Assembly (NCBI GenBank): GCA_022777205.1
Contig: JALFGP010000131.1
Location: 1 to 49,861, forward strand
Reading direction: 5' to 3'
Origin: Rikenellaceae bacterium
GTDB lineage: Bacteria > Bacteroidota > Bacteroidia > Bacteroidales > UBA932
Length of the DNA: 49,861 bases
The translations under genes and the position numbers were made by a program. This document shows positions 10,516-20,293 of the stretch, in pieces. Positions within the stretch are counted from its first letter, which is position 1, and each line of letters begins with the position of its first letter. Under the pieces are notes generated by a model that was not told the DNA's origin, did not search any database, and worked only from the letters and a program-made list of their open reading frames with translations.

Positions 10516-11079
10516 TTATTTCAATTTCTTTCCATCTGAGAAGGCCTTTCCAACAGTCTCTCCAAGGGCAACATACGAATGACTGACCGGCTCATATGTT
10601 ATAAGTCCCATCTTCTGTATATCAGGCTGACCTTCATCTGTAAGATATTTCTCATAGACAAGGATATTGACCACCTCTGCAAGGATATAATACCCTTCCT
10701 CACTCTCATCCATCTTTTCCTTGATGCGGCATTCCATTGTCATCGGGAAATCGGTGAACACGGGAGCGTTGACGTTCTCCGACTTCACGGCTGTCCAACC
10801 GGTCTTCTTCATCTTGTCAGAATCATTCTTTGCGCTTACGATACCTACAAAGTCAGAAGCAACCATGGTATCCTTAGTGGCAAAGGCAACCGTAAAGTCC
10901 GCGCATCTTGCAAGGTTCTCGGTGGTCGCATGCGAACCCATCGAGATCATAATCTCTCCACGGTCCCATTGTCCTCCCCACGCTGCATTCATAGCATTTG
11001 GAGTTCCGTCTCCATTATATGTACCAATGATAAGCACGGGCTGCGGAAGCATCCACGGCTTTGATCCAAAACTCTTCAT
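10516..11079 (-). CDS. Flavin reductase family protein (flavoredoxin-like)
   Basis: MKSFGSKPWMLPQPVLIIGTYNGDGTPNAMNAAWGGQ... typical FMN-binding split-barrel start. Confidence 0.88.
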   Translation of the reverse strand: MKSFGSKPWMLPQPVLIIGTYNGDGTPNAMNAAWGGQWDRGEIMISMGSHATTENLARCADFTVAFATKDTMVASDFVGIVSAKNDSDKMKKTGWTAVKSENVNAPVFTDFPMTMECRIKEKMDESEEGYYILAEVVNILVYEKYLTDEGQPDIQKMGLITYEPVSHSYVALGETVGKAFSDGKKLK

Positions 11080-11092
11080 ATCAATAGTGTCG

Positions 11093-11482
11093 TTATTTTG
11101 TTGTATCCTTACCTGCTGCTACCCAACCGCGGAATCCTGTCCCAAGCTCCAAAACCTGATACCCTTCCTCTGCAAGGATACGAGCCGCATTCTTGCTGCG
11201 ATTGCCACTACGGCAATAGAGGGCTACACGCTTATCCTTCGGAAGCGTCTTTATGGCAGTCTCGGTATAGCTATCCTCAAGAACATCTATATTGAAATGC
11301 GTGCCGGGAATATAACCCTCTGCATGCTCTGCCGGAGTACGGACATCCAGCACAACATATGATGTATCTGAAACTGCCTTTGCAAATTCTTCCACATCCA
11401 CGGTCTTGAACTTATTGGTCTGTCCGAACAGACCGAAGAATGAAAAACTCATAACTATGGTTATTAGGATTCTCTTTATCAT
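11093..11482 (-). CDS. Secreted rhodanese-like domain protein
   Basis: Signal peptide, VVLDVRTPAEHAEGYIPG, active-site loop YCRSGNRS. Confidence 0.9.
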   Translation of the reverse strand: MIKRILITIVMSFSFFGLFGQTNKFKTVDVEEFAKAVSDTSYVVLDVRTPAEHAEGYIPGTHFNIDVLEDSYTETAIKTLPKDKRVALYCRSGNRSKNAARILAEEGYQVLELGTGFRGWVAAGKDTTK

Positions 11483-11662
11483 AATTTTAAAACTTTTATC
11501 TTATCCAATGATTTATAGCTTCTATAGGATGATCTATCTTCATAAGTACAAAAGTACGGAATTTTGCTGAATTAGCACCAAATAAATGCCTGCGAAGGTT
11601 GGTGAAATATTGGAAAAACTGGAAAAATTTCATACTTTTGGAGGATTTTAGAAATTCGATTT

Positions 11663-11899
11663 ATGGAAAATTTTGGATTAGGATTGCAGCTGATGCTTGT
11701 GGGAATGATTACGGTGTTCCTCATTCTCGTCATTGTAATAACAGGCAGCCGTCTGCTCATCAGACTCATAAACAGAATCGCTCCGGAAGAGGAACAGAAG
11801 AAGGCACCAGCCGGAGAGGACTATACGGCAGTTTTCGAGGCAGCCGTTGCCCAACTGACCGATGGAAAGGGAAAATTGACAAAAATCACGAAACTATAA
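11663..11899 (+). CDS. OadG family protein (sodium pump decarboxylase gamma subunit)
   Basis: Single TM, small; immediately upstream of OadA-like gene. Confidence 0.78.
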   Translation: MENFGLGLQLMLVGMITVFLILVIVITGSRLLIRLINRIAPEEEQKKAPAGEDYTAVFEAAVAQLTDGKGKLTKITKL

Positions 11900-11900
11900 T

Positions 11901-13739
11901 ATGGCAAAGGAAATCAAACTCTGTCTCGTATTCAGAGATATGTGGCAAAGCGCAGGCAAATACCAGCCCCGCGTGGACCAGTTGTTGAAAATTGCACCTG
12001 TATTCGTCAAGATGGGTTGTTTCGACCGCATCGAGACCAATGGTGGCGGATTCGAACAGGTGAATCTGCTCTTCGGAGAGAACCCGAACAAAGCAGTACG
12101 CGAATGGACCAGGCCCTTAAGGGAAGCCGGCATCCAGACCCAGATGCTGGACCGCGCGCTCAACGGCCTTAGAATGAGCCCTTGCGCCAAGGACCTGCGC
12201 CAGCTTTTCTATAAGGTAAAGAAGGCCCAGGGCACCGATATAACCCGAATTTTCTGCGGTCTGAACGACCCGCGCAACGTCATTCCTTCCATCAGATACG
12301 CGAAGGAAGCCGGTATGATTGCCCAGGCCAGCCTCTGCATCACCCACTCCCCTATTCACACTGTGGAATACTATGTAGCTCTGGCTAAGCAGTTTATAGA
12401 AGCAGGAGCAGATGAAATATGTCTGAAGGATATGGCGGGCATCGGACGTCCGGACAGCCTTGGCAAGATTGTGGGCGGAATAAAGAAACTTGCTCCGGAC
12501 ATCCCGGTTCAGTACCACTCGCACGCAGGTCCGGGCTTCAATATGGCTTCCATACTGGAGGTCTGCAAGAACGGATGCGACTATGTGGACGTGGCTATGT
12601 CTCCGCTCGCCTGGGGCACCGGCCACGCAGACGTGATTGCAGTGCAGGAAATGCTCAAGGATGCCGGATTCAAGGTGAAGGACATCAATATGGAGGCTTA
12701 TATGCAGGCCCGCACGATCATTCAGGAGATGATGGACGATTTCCTGGGTTATTACTGCCCTCCTCTGAACCGTCTGAACAATTCCCTTCTCATCAAGCCG
12801 GGACTGCCGGGAGGTATGATGGGCTCGCTTATGACCGACCTTGAGGAAAATCTTTCATCCCTCAACAAATGGAAGGTGAAGAACGGGCAGCCTCAGCTCA
12901 GCACTGACGACCTGCTGGTGAAACTCTTCGATGAGGTGGCTTATGTCTGGCCAAAGGTGGGTTACCCTCCACTCGTGACTCCTTTCTCACAATATGTGAA
13001 GAACCTTGCACTGATGAACGTGACCCTTATGGAGAAGGGCAAGAAGCGCTGGGAGATGTTCCCGGACACGATTTGGGATATGGTGCTCGGCAAGGCCGGG
13101 AAACTGCCGGGCGAGGTGGACGATGAAATCAAGGAACTTGCAGCTTCACAGGGCCGCAAATTCGTGGACAGCGACCCTCAGGACAATTACCCTGACTGTC
13201 TCGAGGAATTCCGTGCAAAGATGAAGGAGAAGGGCTGGGAACTTGGTCCGGATGATGAGGAACTCTTTGAGTACGCAATGCATCCGACTCAGTATGAGGC
13301 ATATAAGAGCGGACAGGCAAAGGCTGAATTCGAGGCTGACCTTGCAAAGCGCAAGGCTGCGAAGGAAAGCACCGGCACAGCCAAACTGCCTTCAAGCATC
13401 ACTGTGAACCTCAACGGGCAGCTCTACAAACTGGATATTTCTTATGACGGGACTGCCCCTGCGGCAAGCCAGGCCCCTTCCTCCGCGCCTGCAGCCGGTC
13501 CGTCCGAGGGTGTACCTGCGCCTATTTCCGGAAAGTTCTTCCTCACTAAAGACAGTCAGGAGACTCCACGCAAGGTGGGTGACAAGGTCAAGCGTGGCGA
13601 TGTGCTCTGCTATATCGAAGCGATGAAAATCAACAATGCCATCTGCGCCGATTTTGACGGAACCATCACGGAAATCCTTGCCCACAACGGCGAGACTGTA
13701 GAAGAAGACGACATAATCATCAAAATGACAAGAGGATAA
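11901..13739 (+). CDS. OadA/pyruvate carboxylase subunit B-like decarboxylase alpha subunit with C-terminal biotinyl domain
   Basis: HMGL-like carboxyltransferase motifs (LVFRDMWQS, CLKDMAGIG, YHSHAGPGFN) and biotinyl motif IEAMKINN. Confidence 0.9.
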   Translation: MAKEIKLCLVFRDMWQSAGKYQPRVDQLLKIAPVFVKMGCFDRIETNGGGFEQVNLLFGENPNKAVREWTRPLREAGIQTQMLDRALNGLRMSPCAKDLRQLFYKVKKAQGTDITRIFCGLNDPRNVIPSIRYAKEAGMIAQASLCITHSPIHTVEYYVALAKQFIEAGADEICLKDMAGIGRPDSLGKIVGGIKKLAPDIPVQYHSHAGPGFNMASILEVCKNGCDYVDVAMSPLAWGTGHADVIAVQEMLKDAGFKVKDINMEAYMQARTIIQEMMDDFLGYYCPPLNRLNNSLLIKPGLPGGMMGSLMTDLEENLSSLNKWKVKNGQPQLSTDDLLVKLFDEVAYVWPKVGYPPLVTPFSQYVKNLALMNVTLMEKGKKRWEMFPDTIWDMVLGKAGKLPGEVDDEIKELAASQGRKFVDSDPQDNYPDCLEEFRAKMKEKGWELGPDDEELFEYAMHPTQYEAYKSGQAKAEFEADLAKRKAAKESTGTAKLPSSITVNLNGQLYKLDISYDGTAPAASQAPSSAPAAGPSEGVPAPISGKFFLTKDSQETPRKVGDKVKRGDVLCYIEAMKINNAICADFDGTITEILAHNGETVEEDDIIIKMTRG

Positions 13740-14986
13740 TGGAAGGATTTCTTGATACTCTGAGGAAACTCTACGGAATGACCGCCTTGAGCGACCTGAT
13801 TGCGGAGCCGACTTTCCTGCTTATGTACCTGCTGGCCTTCGGGTTGCTGTATCTGGGGATAGTGAAAAAATACGAGCCGCTGCTGCTCATCCCGATAGCA
13901 TTCGGAGTGCTGATAGCAAACTTTCCGGGCGGAGAAATGGGTGTGATACAGACAGATGCGAGCGGAATGGTGAAACTTGCGGACGGCACTCTCAAGAATA
14001 TCTGGGAAATGCCTCTGCACGAGATTGCCCACGAGTTCGGAATTATGAATTACCTCTACTATGGACTCATCAAAACCGGCCTTTTGCCACCTATAATATT
14101 TATGGGAGTGGGCGCAATGACGGATTTTGGGCCTATGCTGAGGAATCTCAAGCTCGCGATTTTCGGTGCAGCTGCCCAGTTCGGTATTTTTGCTGTGCTT
14201 CTGGTGAGCCTTGCGCTCGGTTTCACACCTGCAGAGGCCGCATCCCTTGGAATTATCGGTGGAGCAGACGGTCCTACAGCAATCTTCACAACCATCAAGC
14301 TTGCGCCGCATCTGCTCGGTCCCATTGCCATTGCAGCCTACAGCTATATGGCCCTGGTGCCGGTAATCATCCCTCTTGTGGTGAAACTCACCTGCACTAA
14401 GAAGGAGCTGATGATTAATATGAAGGAGCAGGACAAACTCTATCCGGACAAGCTGAATATCAAGAATATGCGCGCGGTGAAGATTATCTTCCCCATTGCC
14501 GTGACCACCATCGTGGCGATTTTCGTCCCTACTGCAGTGCCACTTGTGGGTATGCTGATGTTCGGTAATCTCATCAAGGAAATCGGGGCAGATACGTCGA
14601 GGCTTTTCAATGTGGCCAGCAACGGTCTTATGAACGCAGCAACGATTTTCCTGGGACTCTGCGTGGGAGCCACTATGACGGTGGACGCCTTCCTCAATCT
14701 GCAGACTCTTGGAATTATTGTTGGAGGTTTCTGTGCCTTTGCCCTGAGCATTGCCAGCGGTATCCTGATGGTCAAAATCTGGAACCTGTTCTCCAAGAAG
14801 AAGATCAATCCTCTCATCGGTGCCACAGGACTTTCTGCCGTGCCTATGGCCAGCCGTGTCTGCAATGGCATCAGCACCAAGTATGACCCTAAGAACCATG
14901 TCCTGAACTACTGTATGGCCTCCAATATCGCGGGAGTCATCGGTTCGGCCGTCGCAGCTGGTGTGCTGATTTCATTTCTCGGATAA
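13739..14986 (+). CDS. Sodium ion-translocating decarboxylase subunit beta (OadB), second copy
   Basis: GGADGPTAIF and NPLIGATGLSAVP motifs; translationally coupled to the alpha subunit (1-nt overlap). Confidence 0.93.
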   Translation: MEGFLDTLRKLYGMTALSDLIAEPTFLLMYLLAFGLLYLGIVKKYEPLLLIPIAFGVLIANFPGGEMGVIQTDASGMVKLADGTLKNIWEMPLHEIAHEFGIMNYLYYGLIKTGLLPPIIFMGVGAMTDFGPMLRNLKLAIFGAAAQFGIFAVLLVSLALGFTPAEAASLGIIGGADGPTAIFTTIKLAPHLLGPIAIAAYSYMALVPVIIPLVVKLTCTKKELMINMKEQDKLYPDKLNIKNMRAVKIIFPIAVTTIVAIFVPTAVPLVGMLMFGNLIKEIGADTSRLFNVASNGLMNAATIFLGLCVGATMTVDAFLNLQTLGIIVGGFCAFALSIASGILMVKIWNLFSKKKINPLIGATGLSAVPMASRVCNGISTKYDPKNHVLNYCMASNIAGVIGSAVAAGVLISFLG

Positions 14987-15005
14987 TAGAATTTTTCTAT
15001 ATTTG
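14975..15005 (+). promoter_or_regulatory. Candidate Bacteroidetes-type promoter upstream of gltB
   Basis: TATATTTG at 14998-15005 (TAnnTTTG consensus), TTTC at 14975-14978 with 19-nt spacer. Confidence 0.45.
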
Positions 15006-15063
15006 CAGAATCCAGCGGCGGATTAAAGCCGCACCAATGTAGTAGTGTTTTAATTTTTTGCCT

Positions 15064-18000
15064 ATGACAGAACTCGGCAGATTGCAGGCCAAGGGACTGT
15101 ATTGTCCTGAATATGAACATGATGCCTGCGGAGTGGGGCTGGTGGTCAACATCAACGGAAGCAAATATCACGACATTGTACTCAAGGCGCTCAGCGTTTT
15201 GGAAAATATGGCCCACAGAGGAGCAGAGGGTGGAGATCACAAGACCGGAGACGGTGCCGGCATACTTGTGCAGATTCCCCACGAATTTATCCTGCTCCAC
15301 GGAATTCCCGTACCTGAAAAAGGACGCTACGGGGTGGGAATGGTATTCCTTCCCAAAGCAGTGGAGGACAATGCAAAATTCACCGATATCATCAATGAAG
15401 GCTTTGACAATCAAGGACTTTCAATTATGCATAGCCGCAAGGTACCGGTACGCAGCGAAATCCTCGGAGAAATGGCGGCAGCATCGGAGCCGGAAATCCG
15501 TCAGCTATTCATAGTTGGCTGCGACGACAACAGTCTGCTCGAAGACAAGCTCTACCTTGCCCGCAAGGAAATTGAAAAGAAGGTGGCTGCTTCCGAAATT
15601 CAGGACAAGAGCGGCTGCTATTTTGCCAGTCTCTCCACCAGGACTATGGTATATAAGGGTATGCTCACCTCCCTCCAGCTCCGGGATTACTTCCCTGACC
15701 TGACCGACCCGTACTTCACAAGTGCAATAGCCCTGGTCCACTCCCGTTTCTCCACCAACACCTTCCCGACCTGGAGCCTTGCCCAGCCTTTCAGAATGGT
15801 GGGGCACAACGGCGAAATCAATACAATCAGGGGCAACCGCTTGTGGATCAAGACCCGTGAGGCCCTGCTCAAGACTCAGAATCTGGGCAGAATCACGGAG
15901 AACGTGAGCCCCATCGTGGAGCCGGGAATGAGCGACAGCGCTTCCTTCGACAATGTGCTGGAGTTCTTCACCCGCTGCGGACAGTCTCTTCCGCACACCC
16001 TCGCGATGCTGGTTCCGGAGAGCTACAAGGAAGGAAATCCGCTGGGCCACAAGCTGAAATGTTTTTATGAATACCATTCCATCTTCACCGAGCCTTGGGA
16101 CGGACCGGCGACAATACTCTTTTCTGACGGACGCTATGCCGGAGGAATGCTGGATCGCAACGGTCTGAGGCCATGCAGGTATTTTGTCACACGGAATGGT
16201 ATGCTGGTGATGGCTTCCGAGACAGGAGTCTGCGATGTACCGGCCGATCAGATTGCTTCTAAAGGCAGGCTCAGACCGGGCAAGATTCTGATGGTGGATA
16301 CGGTTGAAGGACGGATAATGCAGGATGATGAAATCAAGGCAAAACTCGCATCAGAGCATCCGTATTCCGAGTGGCTCCACGCCAACAGAATCATACTCAA
16401 GGACATACGGAGCGGACGCAAGGAAGAGCACAAGGTCGGTGATTTCGACAGTATGCTCAGGGCCTTCAGATACAGCCGCGAAGACATAGACAAGATCCTG
16501 GTACCTATGGCCGTGGACAGCAGCGAACCCCTCACCGCAATGGGAGACGACACCCCTCTGGCAGTGCTGGCGAACAAGCCCCAAAGGTTCTTCAACTATT
16601 TCAAGCAGAAATTCGCCCAAGTCACCAACCCTCCTATAGACCCTATCAGAGAGCAGTCGGTGATGTCCCTCACGAGCTACATCGGGGCAGTAAAGGGCAA
16701 CATACTCAAGCCTTCGGCAGAACTCTGCAAAGTGGTGAAACTCAGTTCCCCTATTCTTTCCAACAGCGAACTGGAGACTCTGGACAATCTGGGTTACAAG
16801 GGCTTCCGCACCATCAAGCTGCCTATGACCTTCGAAGTGGCCGGAGGGGAAAAGGCTCTGGAGGATGCGCTTGAAAGACTTTGCGTCAGCGCAGAGCACG
16901 CGGTGGACGACGGATATAACTATATCATCATCAGCGACCGGGGAGTGGATGCGCGCAAGGCCCCGATTCCGTCTCTGCTGGCGATGGCAGCCGTCCATCA
17001 CCATCTGATCCACTGCCGCAAGAGAGCCCAGACAGCCGTGGTTGTGGAATCAGGCGAGGTTTGCGAAGTGATGCACGTGGCCCTGCTCATAGGTTATGGA
17101 GCCAGTGCGGTGAACCCTTATATGGCTTTCGGCATTCTGGGCAAACTCGTGGAGGAAAAAGCCATACAGCTGGACTACAATGCCGCAAAGGAACATTACA
17201 TTTCAGCCATCAACAAGGGAATGCTCAAAATTCTCTCGAAGATGGGTATTTCCACCATCAGAAGTTACCGTGGAGCAGCCCTGTTCGAAAGCCTCGGAGT
17301 GGGATCAGCCGTTTTGGACAAATATATGGGCGGGGGTCTATCCCAGATCGAGGGTATCACAATGGAAGACATAGCCTCAGACATAGTGGCTGCACACCGG
17401 GATGCATTCTGCTCCGAAAAAGGAGAAAAATCCGCTGGTGTGTCCGCGAGCCTTCCGGACTACGGCCGCTATGCATGGCGCAAGGAGGGAGAACAGCACG
17501 GCTGGGATCCGTCAAAAATCCGACTGCTCCACAAATCCCTCAGAGAGAACAACAGGGACATTTTTAAGGAGTTCAGCAGCGCAGTGGAAAACCGTCAGAA
17601 CCCTATGTACCTGAGGGACCTGATGGAAATCGAGAGCGACCGTGCGAGCATCCCTATAGAGGAGGTGGAGAGCGAGGAGAACATAATGAAGCGCTTCGTT
17701 GCGGAAGCCATATCCTTCGGAGCAATAAGCAAGAGCGCTCACGAGACCATAGCCTTGGCAATGAACAAGATAGGGGCGCAGAGCAACACGGGAGAAGGCG
17801 GCGAGGACCCGTCCCGAAACACTCCTCTTCCGGACGGAGCATCAGCCCGCAGTGCCGTAAAACAGGTGGCATCCGGCCGTTTCGGAGTGGACTCCTACTA
17901 CCTTGTGAACGCGGATGAAATCCAGATCAAGGTGGCTCAGGGAGCAAAACCGGGAGAAGGCGGACAGTTGCCGGGATTCAAGGTCAATTCCCTCATAGCC

Positions 18001-19530
18001 AAGACCAGGCACGCGGTTCCGGGCATAACCCTCATCTCCCCTCCTCCTCACCACGACATCTACTCCATTGAAGACCTCGCCCAGTTGATTTTCGACCTCA
18101 AGAACGTGAACAGCAGCGCCAGAATCAGCGTTAAACTCGTGTCCGAGGCAGGAGTGGGAACCATTGCAGCCGGAGTTGCAAAAGCCAAGGCCGATGTCAT
18201 ACTCATCAGCGGAGGAGACGGAGGCACAGGCGCAAGTCCCGCAAGCTCAGTGCGTTACGCAGGCTGTCCGGCAGAAACCGGTCTGGCACAGGTGCAGCAG
18301 ACCCTGGTGGTGAACAACCTCCGCGGCAAGGTGCGTCTGCAGGTGGACGGCGGACTGAAGACTGCCCGCGACGTGATGTTTATGGCCCTGCTCGGAGCCG
18401 AGGAATACGGATTCGGAACGGCGGTGATGGTGTGTATGGGCTGCGTGATGTGCCGCAAATGCAACACCGACACCTGTCCCACCGGCATTGCCACCCAAAG
18501 ACCGGAACTGGAGTCGAAATTTGCCGGAAAACCTGAACATATCGAGACCTATTTCCGCTTTATGGCCAGACAGGTGAGAGAATATCTCGCACTTATGGGC
18601 TACCGCAGTTTAGGTGAAATCATAGGCCGTGCGGACCTGCTGCACAAACGCAGCTACCCTGCCGGAGCCAAGGCGGGCAAAGTCTCCCTCGACAAGGTGC
18701 TCTACATTCCGGATGCAGCCAAGGGCAACGACCGCCAGTTCACTACAGCCCAGGACCACAAGCTGGATCAGGTAAAAGACCATGAGATTCTCCAGATGCT
18801 CCTGCCGATTTTGAAAACACGCCGTACCATAAGCCTTGGAGTTGAAATAAAGAACACGGACCGGAGCGTGGGAGCTATGCTGAGCGGCTACATCACCCGC
18901 CAATACGGACAGAAAGGCCTGCCCAAAGACAGCATAGACCTGCATTTCAGGGGCTCTGCCGGACAGTCTTTCGGAGCTTTCCTCTGCAGCGGAATCACTT
19001 TCCGGCTCGAAGGGGATGCCAACGACTATATGGGCAAGGGCCTGTGCGGAGGAAGGATAATAGTGACCCCGGACAGAGACTCGGAATTCAAGGCTGAGGA
19101 CAATATAATTGCCGGAAACACAATTGCTTACGGTGCCACTTCCGGAGAAATGTTCATACGTGGGCAGGTGGGCGAAAGATTCTGCGTGAGAAACAGCGGT
19201 GTGGATGCCGTGGTCGAAGGTGTCGGAGACCATTGCTGCGAATATATGACCGGAGGACGGGTGGTTGTGCTCGGACGTACCGGCAGGAATTTCGCGGCAG
19301 GTATGAGCGGTGGTGTGGCCTATGTGTGGAACCCGGAAGGAAATTTCGACTTTTTCTGCAATATGGATATGGTTGAACTCGCTTTGCTCGAGGATGACAG
19401 GGAGAAGGAGGAAGTGCTTGCCCTGCTGAAAACTCATTACAGGCTCACCGGAAGCGCTATTGCTGAGAAACTTATGGAAGACTGGGAGAGCAGCTGCAAG
19501 CAGTTCATCAAGGTTGTCACGGCAAAATGA
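15064..19530 (+). CDS. gltB: Glutamate synthase large subunit
   Basis: About 1,488 aa; HDACGVG (N-terminal Cys amidotransferase), ISGGDGGTGASP, CMGCVMCRKCNTDTCPTGIATQ; ATG at 15064 preferred to the TTG at 15058. Confidence 0.95.
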   Translation: MTELGRLQAKGLYCPEYEHDACGVGLVVNINGSKYHDIVLKALSVLENMAHRGAEGGDHKTGDGAGILVQIPHEFILLHGIPVPEKGRYGVGMVFLPKAVEDNAKFTDIINEGFDNQGLSIMHSRKVPVRSEILGEMAAASEPEIRQLFIVGCDDNSLLEDKLYLARKEIEKKVAASEIQDKSGCYFASLSTRTMVYKGMLTSLQLRDYFPDLTDPYFTSAIALVHSRFSTNTFPTWSLAQPFRMVGHNGEINTIRGNRLWIKTREALLKTQNLGRITENVSPIVEPGMSDSASFDNVLEFFTRCGQSLPHTLAMLVPESYKEGNPLGHKLKCFYEYHSIFTEPWDGPATILFSDGRYAGGMLDRNGLRPCRYFVTRNGMLVMASETGVCDVPADQIASKGRLRPGKILMVDTVEGRIMQDDEIKAKLASEHPYSEWLHANRIILKDIRSGRKEEHKVGDFDSMLRAFRYSREDIDKILVPMAVDSSEPLTAMGDDTPLAVLANKPQRFFNYFKQKFAQVTNPPIDPIREQSVMSLTSYIGAVKGNILKPSAELCKVVKLSSPILSNSELETLDNLGYKGFRTIKLPMTFEVAGGEKALEDALERLCVSAEHAVDDGYNYIIISDRGVDARKAPIPSLLAMAAVHHHLIHCRKRAQTAVVVESGEVCEVMHVALLIGYGASAVNPYMAFGILGKLVEEKAIQLDYNAAKEHYISAINKGMLKILSKMGISTIRSYRGAALFESLGVGSAVLDKYMGGGLSQIEGITMEDIASDIVAAHRDAFCSEKGEKSAGVSASLPDYGRYAWRKEGEQHGWDPSKIRLLHKSLRENNRDIFKEFSSAVENRQNPMYLRDLMEIESDRASIPIEEVESEENIMKRFVAEAISFGAISKSAHETIALAMNKIGAQSNTGEGGEDPSRNTPLPDGASARSAVKQVASGRFGVDSYYLVNADEIQIKVAQGAKPGEGGQLPGFKVNSLIAKTRHAVPGITLISPPPHHDIYSIEDLAQLIFDLKNVNSSARISVKLVSEAGVGTIAAGVAKAKADVILISGGDGGTGASPASSVRYAGCPAETGLAQVQQTLVVNNLRGKVRLQVDGGLKTARDVMFMALLGAEEYGFGTAVMVCMGCVMCRKCNTDTCPTGIATQRPELESKFAGKPEHIETYFRFMARQVREYLALMGYRSLGEIIGRADLLHKRSYPAGAKAGKVSLDKVLYIPDAAKGNDRQFTTAQDHKLDQVKDHEILQMLLPILKTRRTISLGVEIKNTDRSVGAMLSGYITRQYGQKGLPKDSIDLHFRGSAGQSFGAFLCSGITFRLEGDANDYMGKGLCGGRIIVTPDRDSEFKAEDNIIAGNTIAYGATSGEMFIRGQVGERFCVRNSGVDAVVEGVGDHCCEYMTGGRVVVLGRTGRNFAAGMSGGVAYVWNPEGNFDFFCNMDMVELALLEDDREKEEVLALLKTHYRLTGSAIAEKLMEDWESSCKQFIKVVTAK

Positions 19531-19586
19531 GTTCAGGCCGGTTTTCCGTCCGTTGCAGCGGAATTTGGAAAATTGTGAGTCGTGAA

Positions 19587-19618
19587 TTTGACAAATTCAA
19601 AATTGATTCATAAATTTG
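19587..19618 (+). promoter_or_regulatory. Bacteroidetes-type promoter of the rubrerythrin gene
   Basis: TTTG 19587-19590, 20-nt spacer, TAAATTTG 19611-19618. Confidence 0.7.
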
Positions 19619-19653
19619 CGCAATCAATTTGTAAACAGTTAACAACATTTACT

Positions 19654-20193
19654 ATGGCAAACAAATACGCAGGCACCCAGACCGAAAAGAATCTGGAAGC
19701 AGCTTTCGCTGGTGAGTCTCAGGCTCGCAACAAGTACACTTATTTTGCATCCAAGGCAAAGAAACAGGGATTCGAGCAAATTGCTGCCCTCTTCCTTGAG
19801 ACTGCAGATAACGAGAAAGAACATGCAAAACTCTGGTTCAAGGAACTTTACGGCATCGGTGACACAGCCGAGAATCTCGCAGACGCAGCAGCCGGCGAGA
19901 ACTACGAATGGACAGATATGTATGCAGGCTTTGCAAAGACAGCTGAGGAGGAAGGATTCCCTGAGCTCGCTGCAAAATTCCGCGGTGTAGCTGCCATTGA
20001 AAAGCGTCACGAGGAACGTTACCGCGCACTTCTGAAGAATGTGGAGACTGCACAGGTATTCGAAAGGTCAGAGGTGAAAGTTTGGGAGTGCCGCAATTGC
20101 GGACATATCGTTGTGGGTACCAAGGCACCTGAAATCTGCCCTGTATGTGCACACCCTAAGTCTTACTTCGAAATTCACAAGGAGAATTTCTAA
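19654..20193 (+). CDS. Rubrerythrin
   Basis: [33 protein letters not shown]-terminal rubredoxin-like CRNCGHIV...[11 protein letters not shown]; start after the promoter at 19587-19618. Confidence 0.96.
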   Translation: MANKYAGTQTEKNLEAAFAGESQARNKYTYFASKAKKQGFEQIAALFLETADNEKEHAKLWFKELYGIGDTAENLADAAAGENYEWTDMYAGFAKTAEEEGFPELAAKFRGVAAIEKRHEERYRALLKNVETAQVFERSEVKVWECRNCGHIVVGTKAPEICPVCAHPKSYFEIHKENF

Positions 20194-20216
20194 GACTGAA
20201 AACTGATATTGCTATT

Positions 20217-20248
20217 ACGGTTGGCTTTATGGAAGTCAACCGTTTTTT
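20217..20248 (+). terminator. Rho-independent terminator after rubrerythrin
   Basis: ACGGTTGGCTT / AAGTCAACCGT stem (one G-U pair) followed by T6. Confidence 0.88.
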
Positions 20249-20293
20249 GCATATGTTGCAGGAATATTTTTTAAGATTGCTAACTTTGCAGTT

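Noticed and set aside
13610-14899. 429-aa minus-strand ORF antisense to the second oadB
   Set aside because: Same shadow effect; His/Asp-rich translation with no recognisable domain.
18610-19437. 275-aa minus-strand ORF inside gltB
   Set aside because: Entirely antisense to gltB; His/Ser-rich shadow translation.
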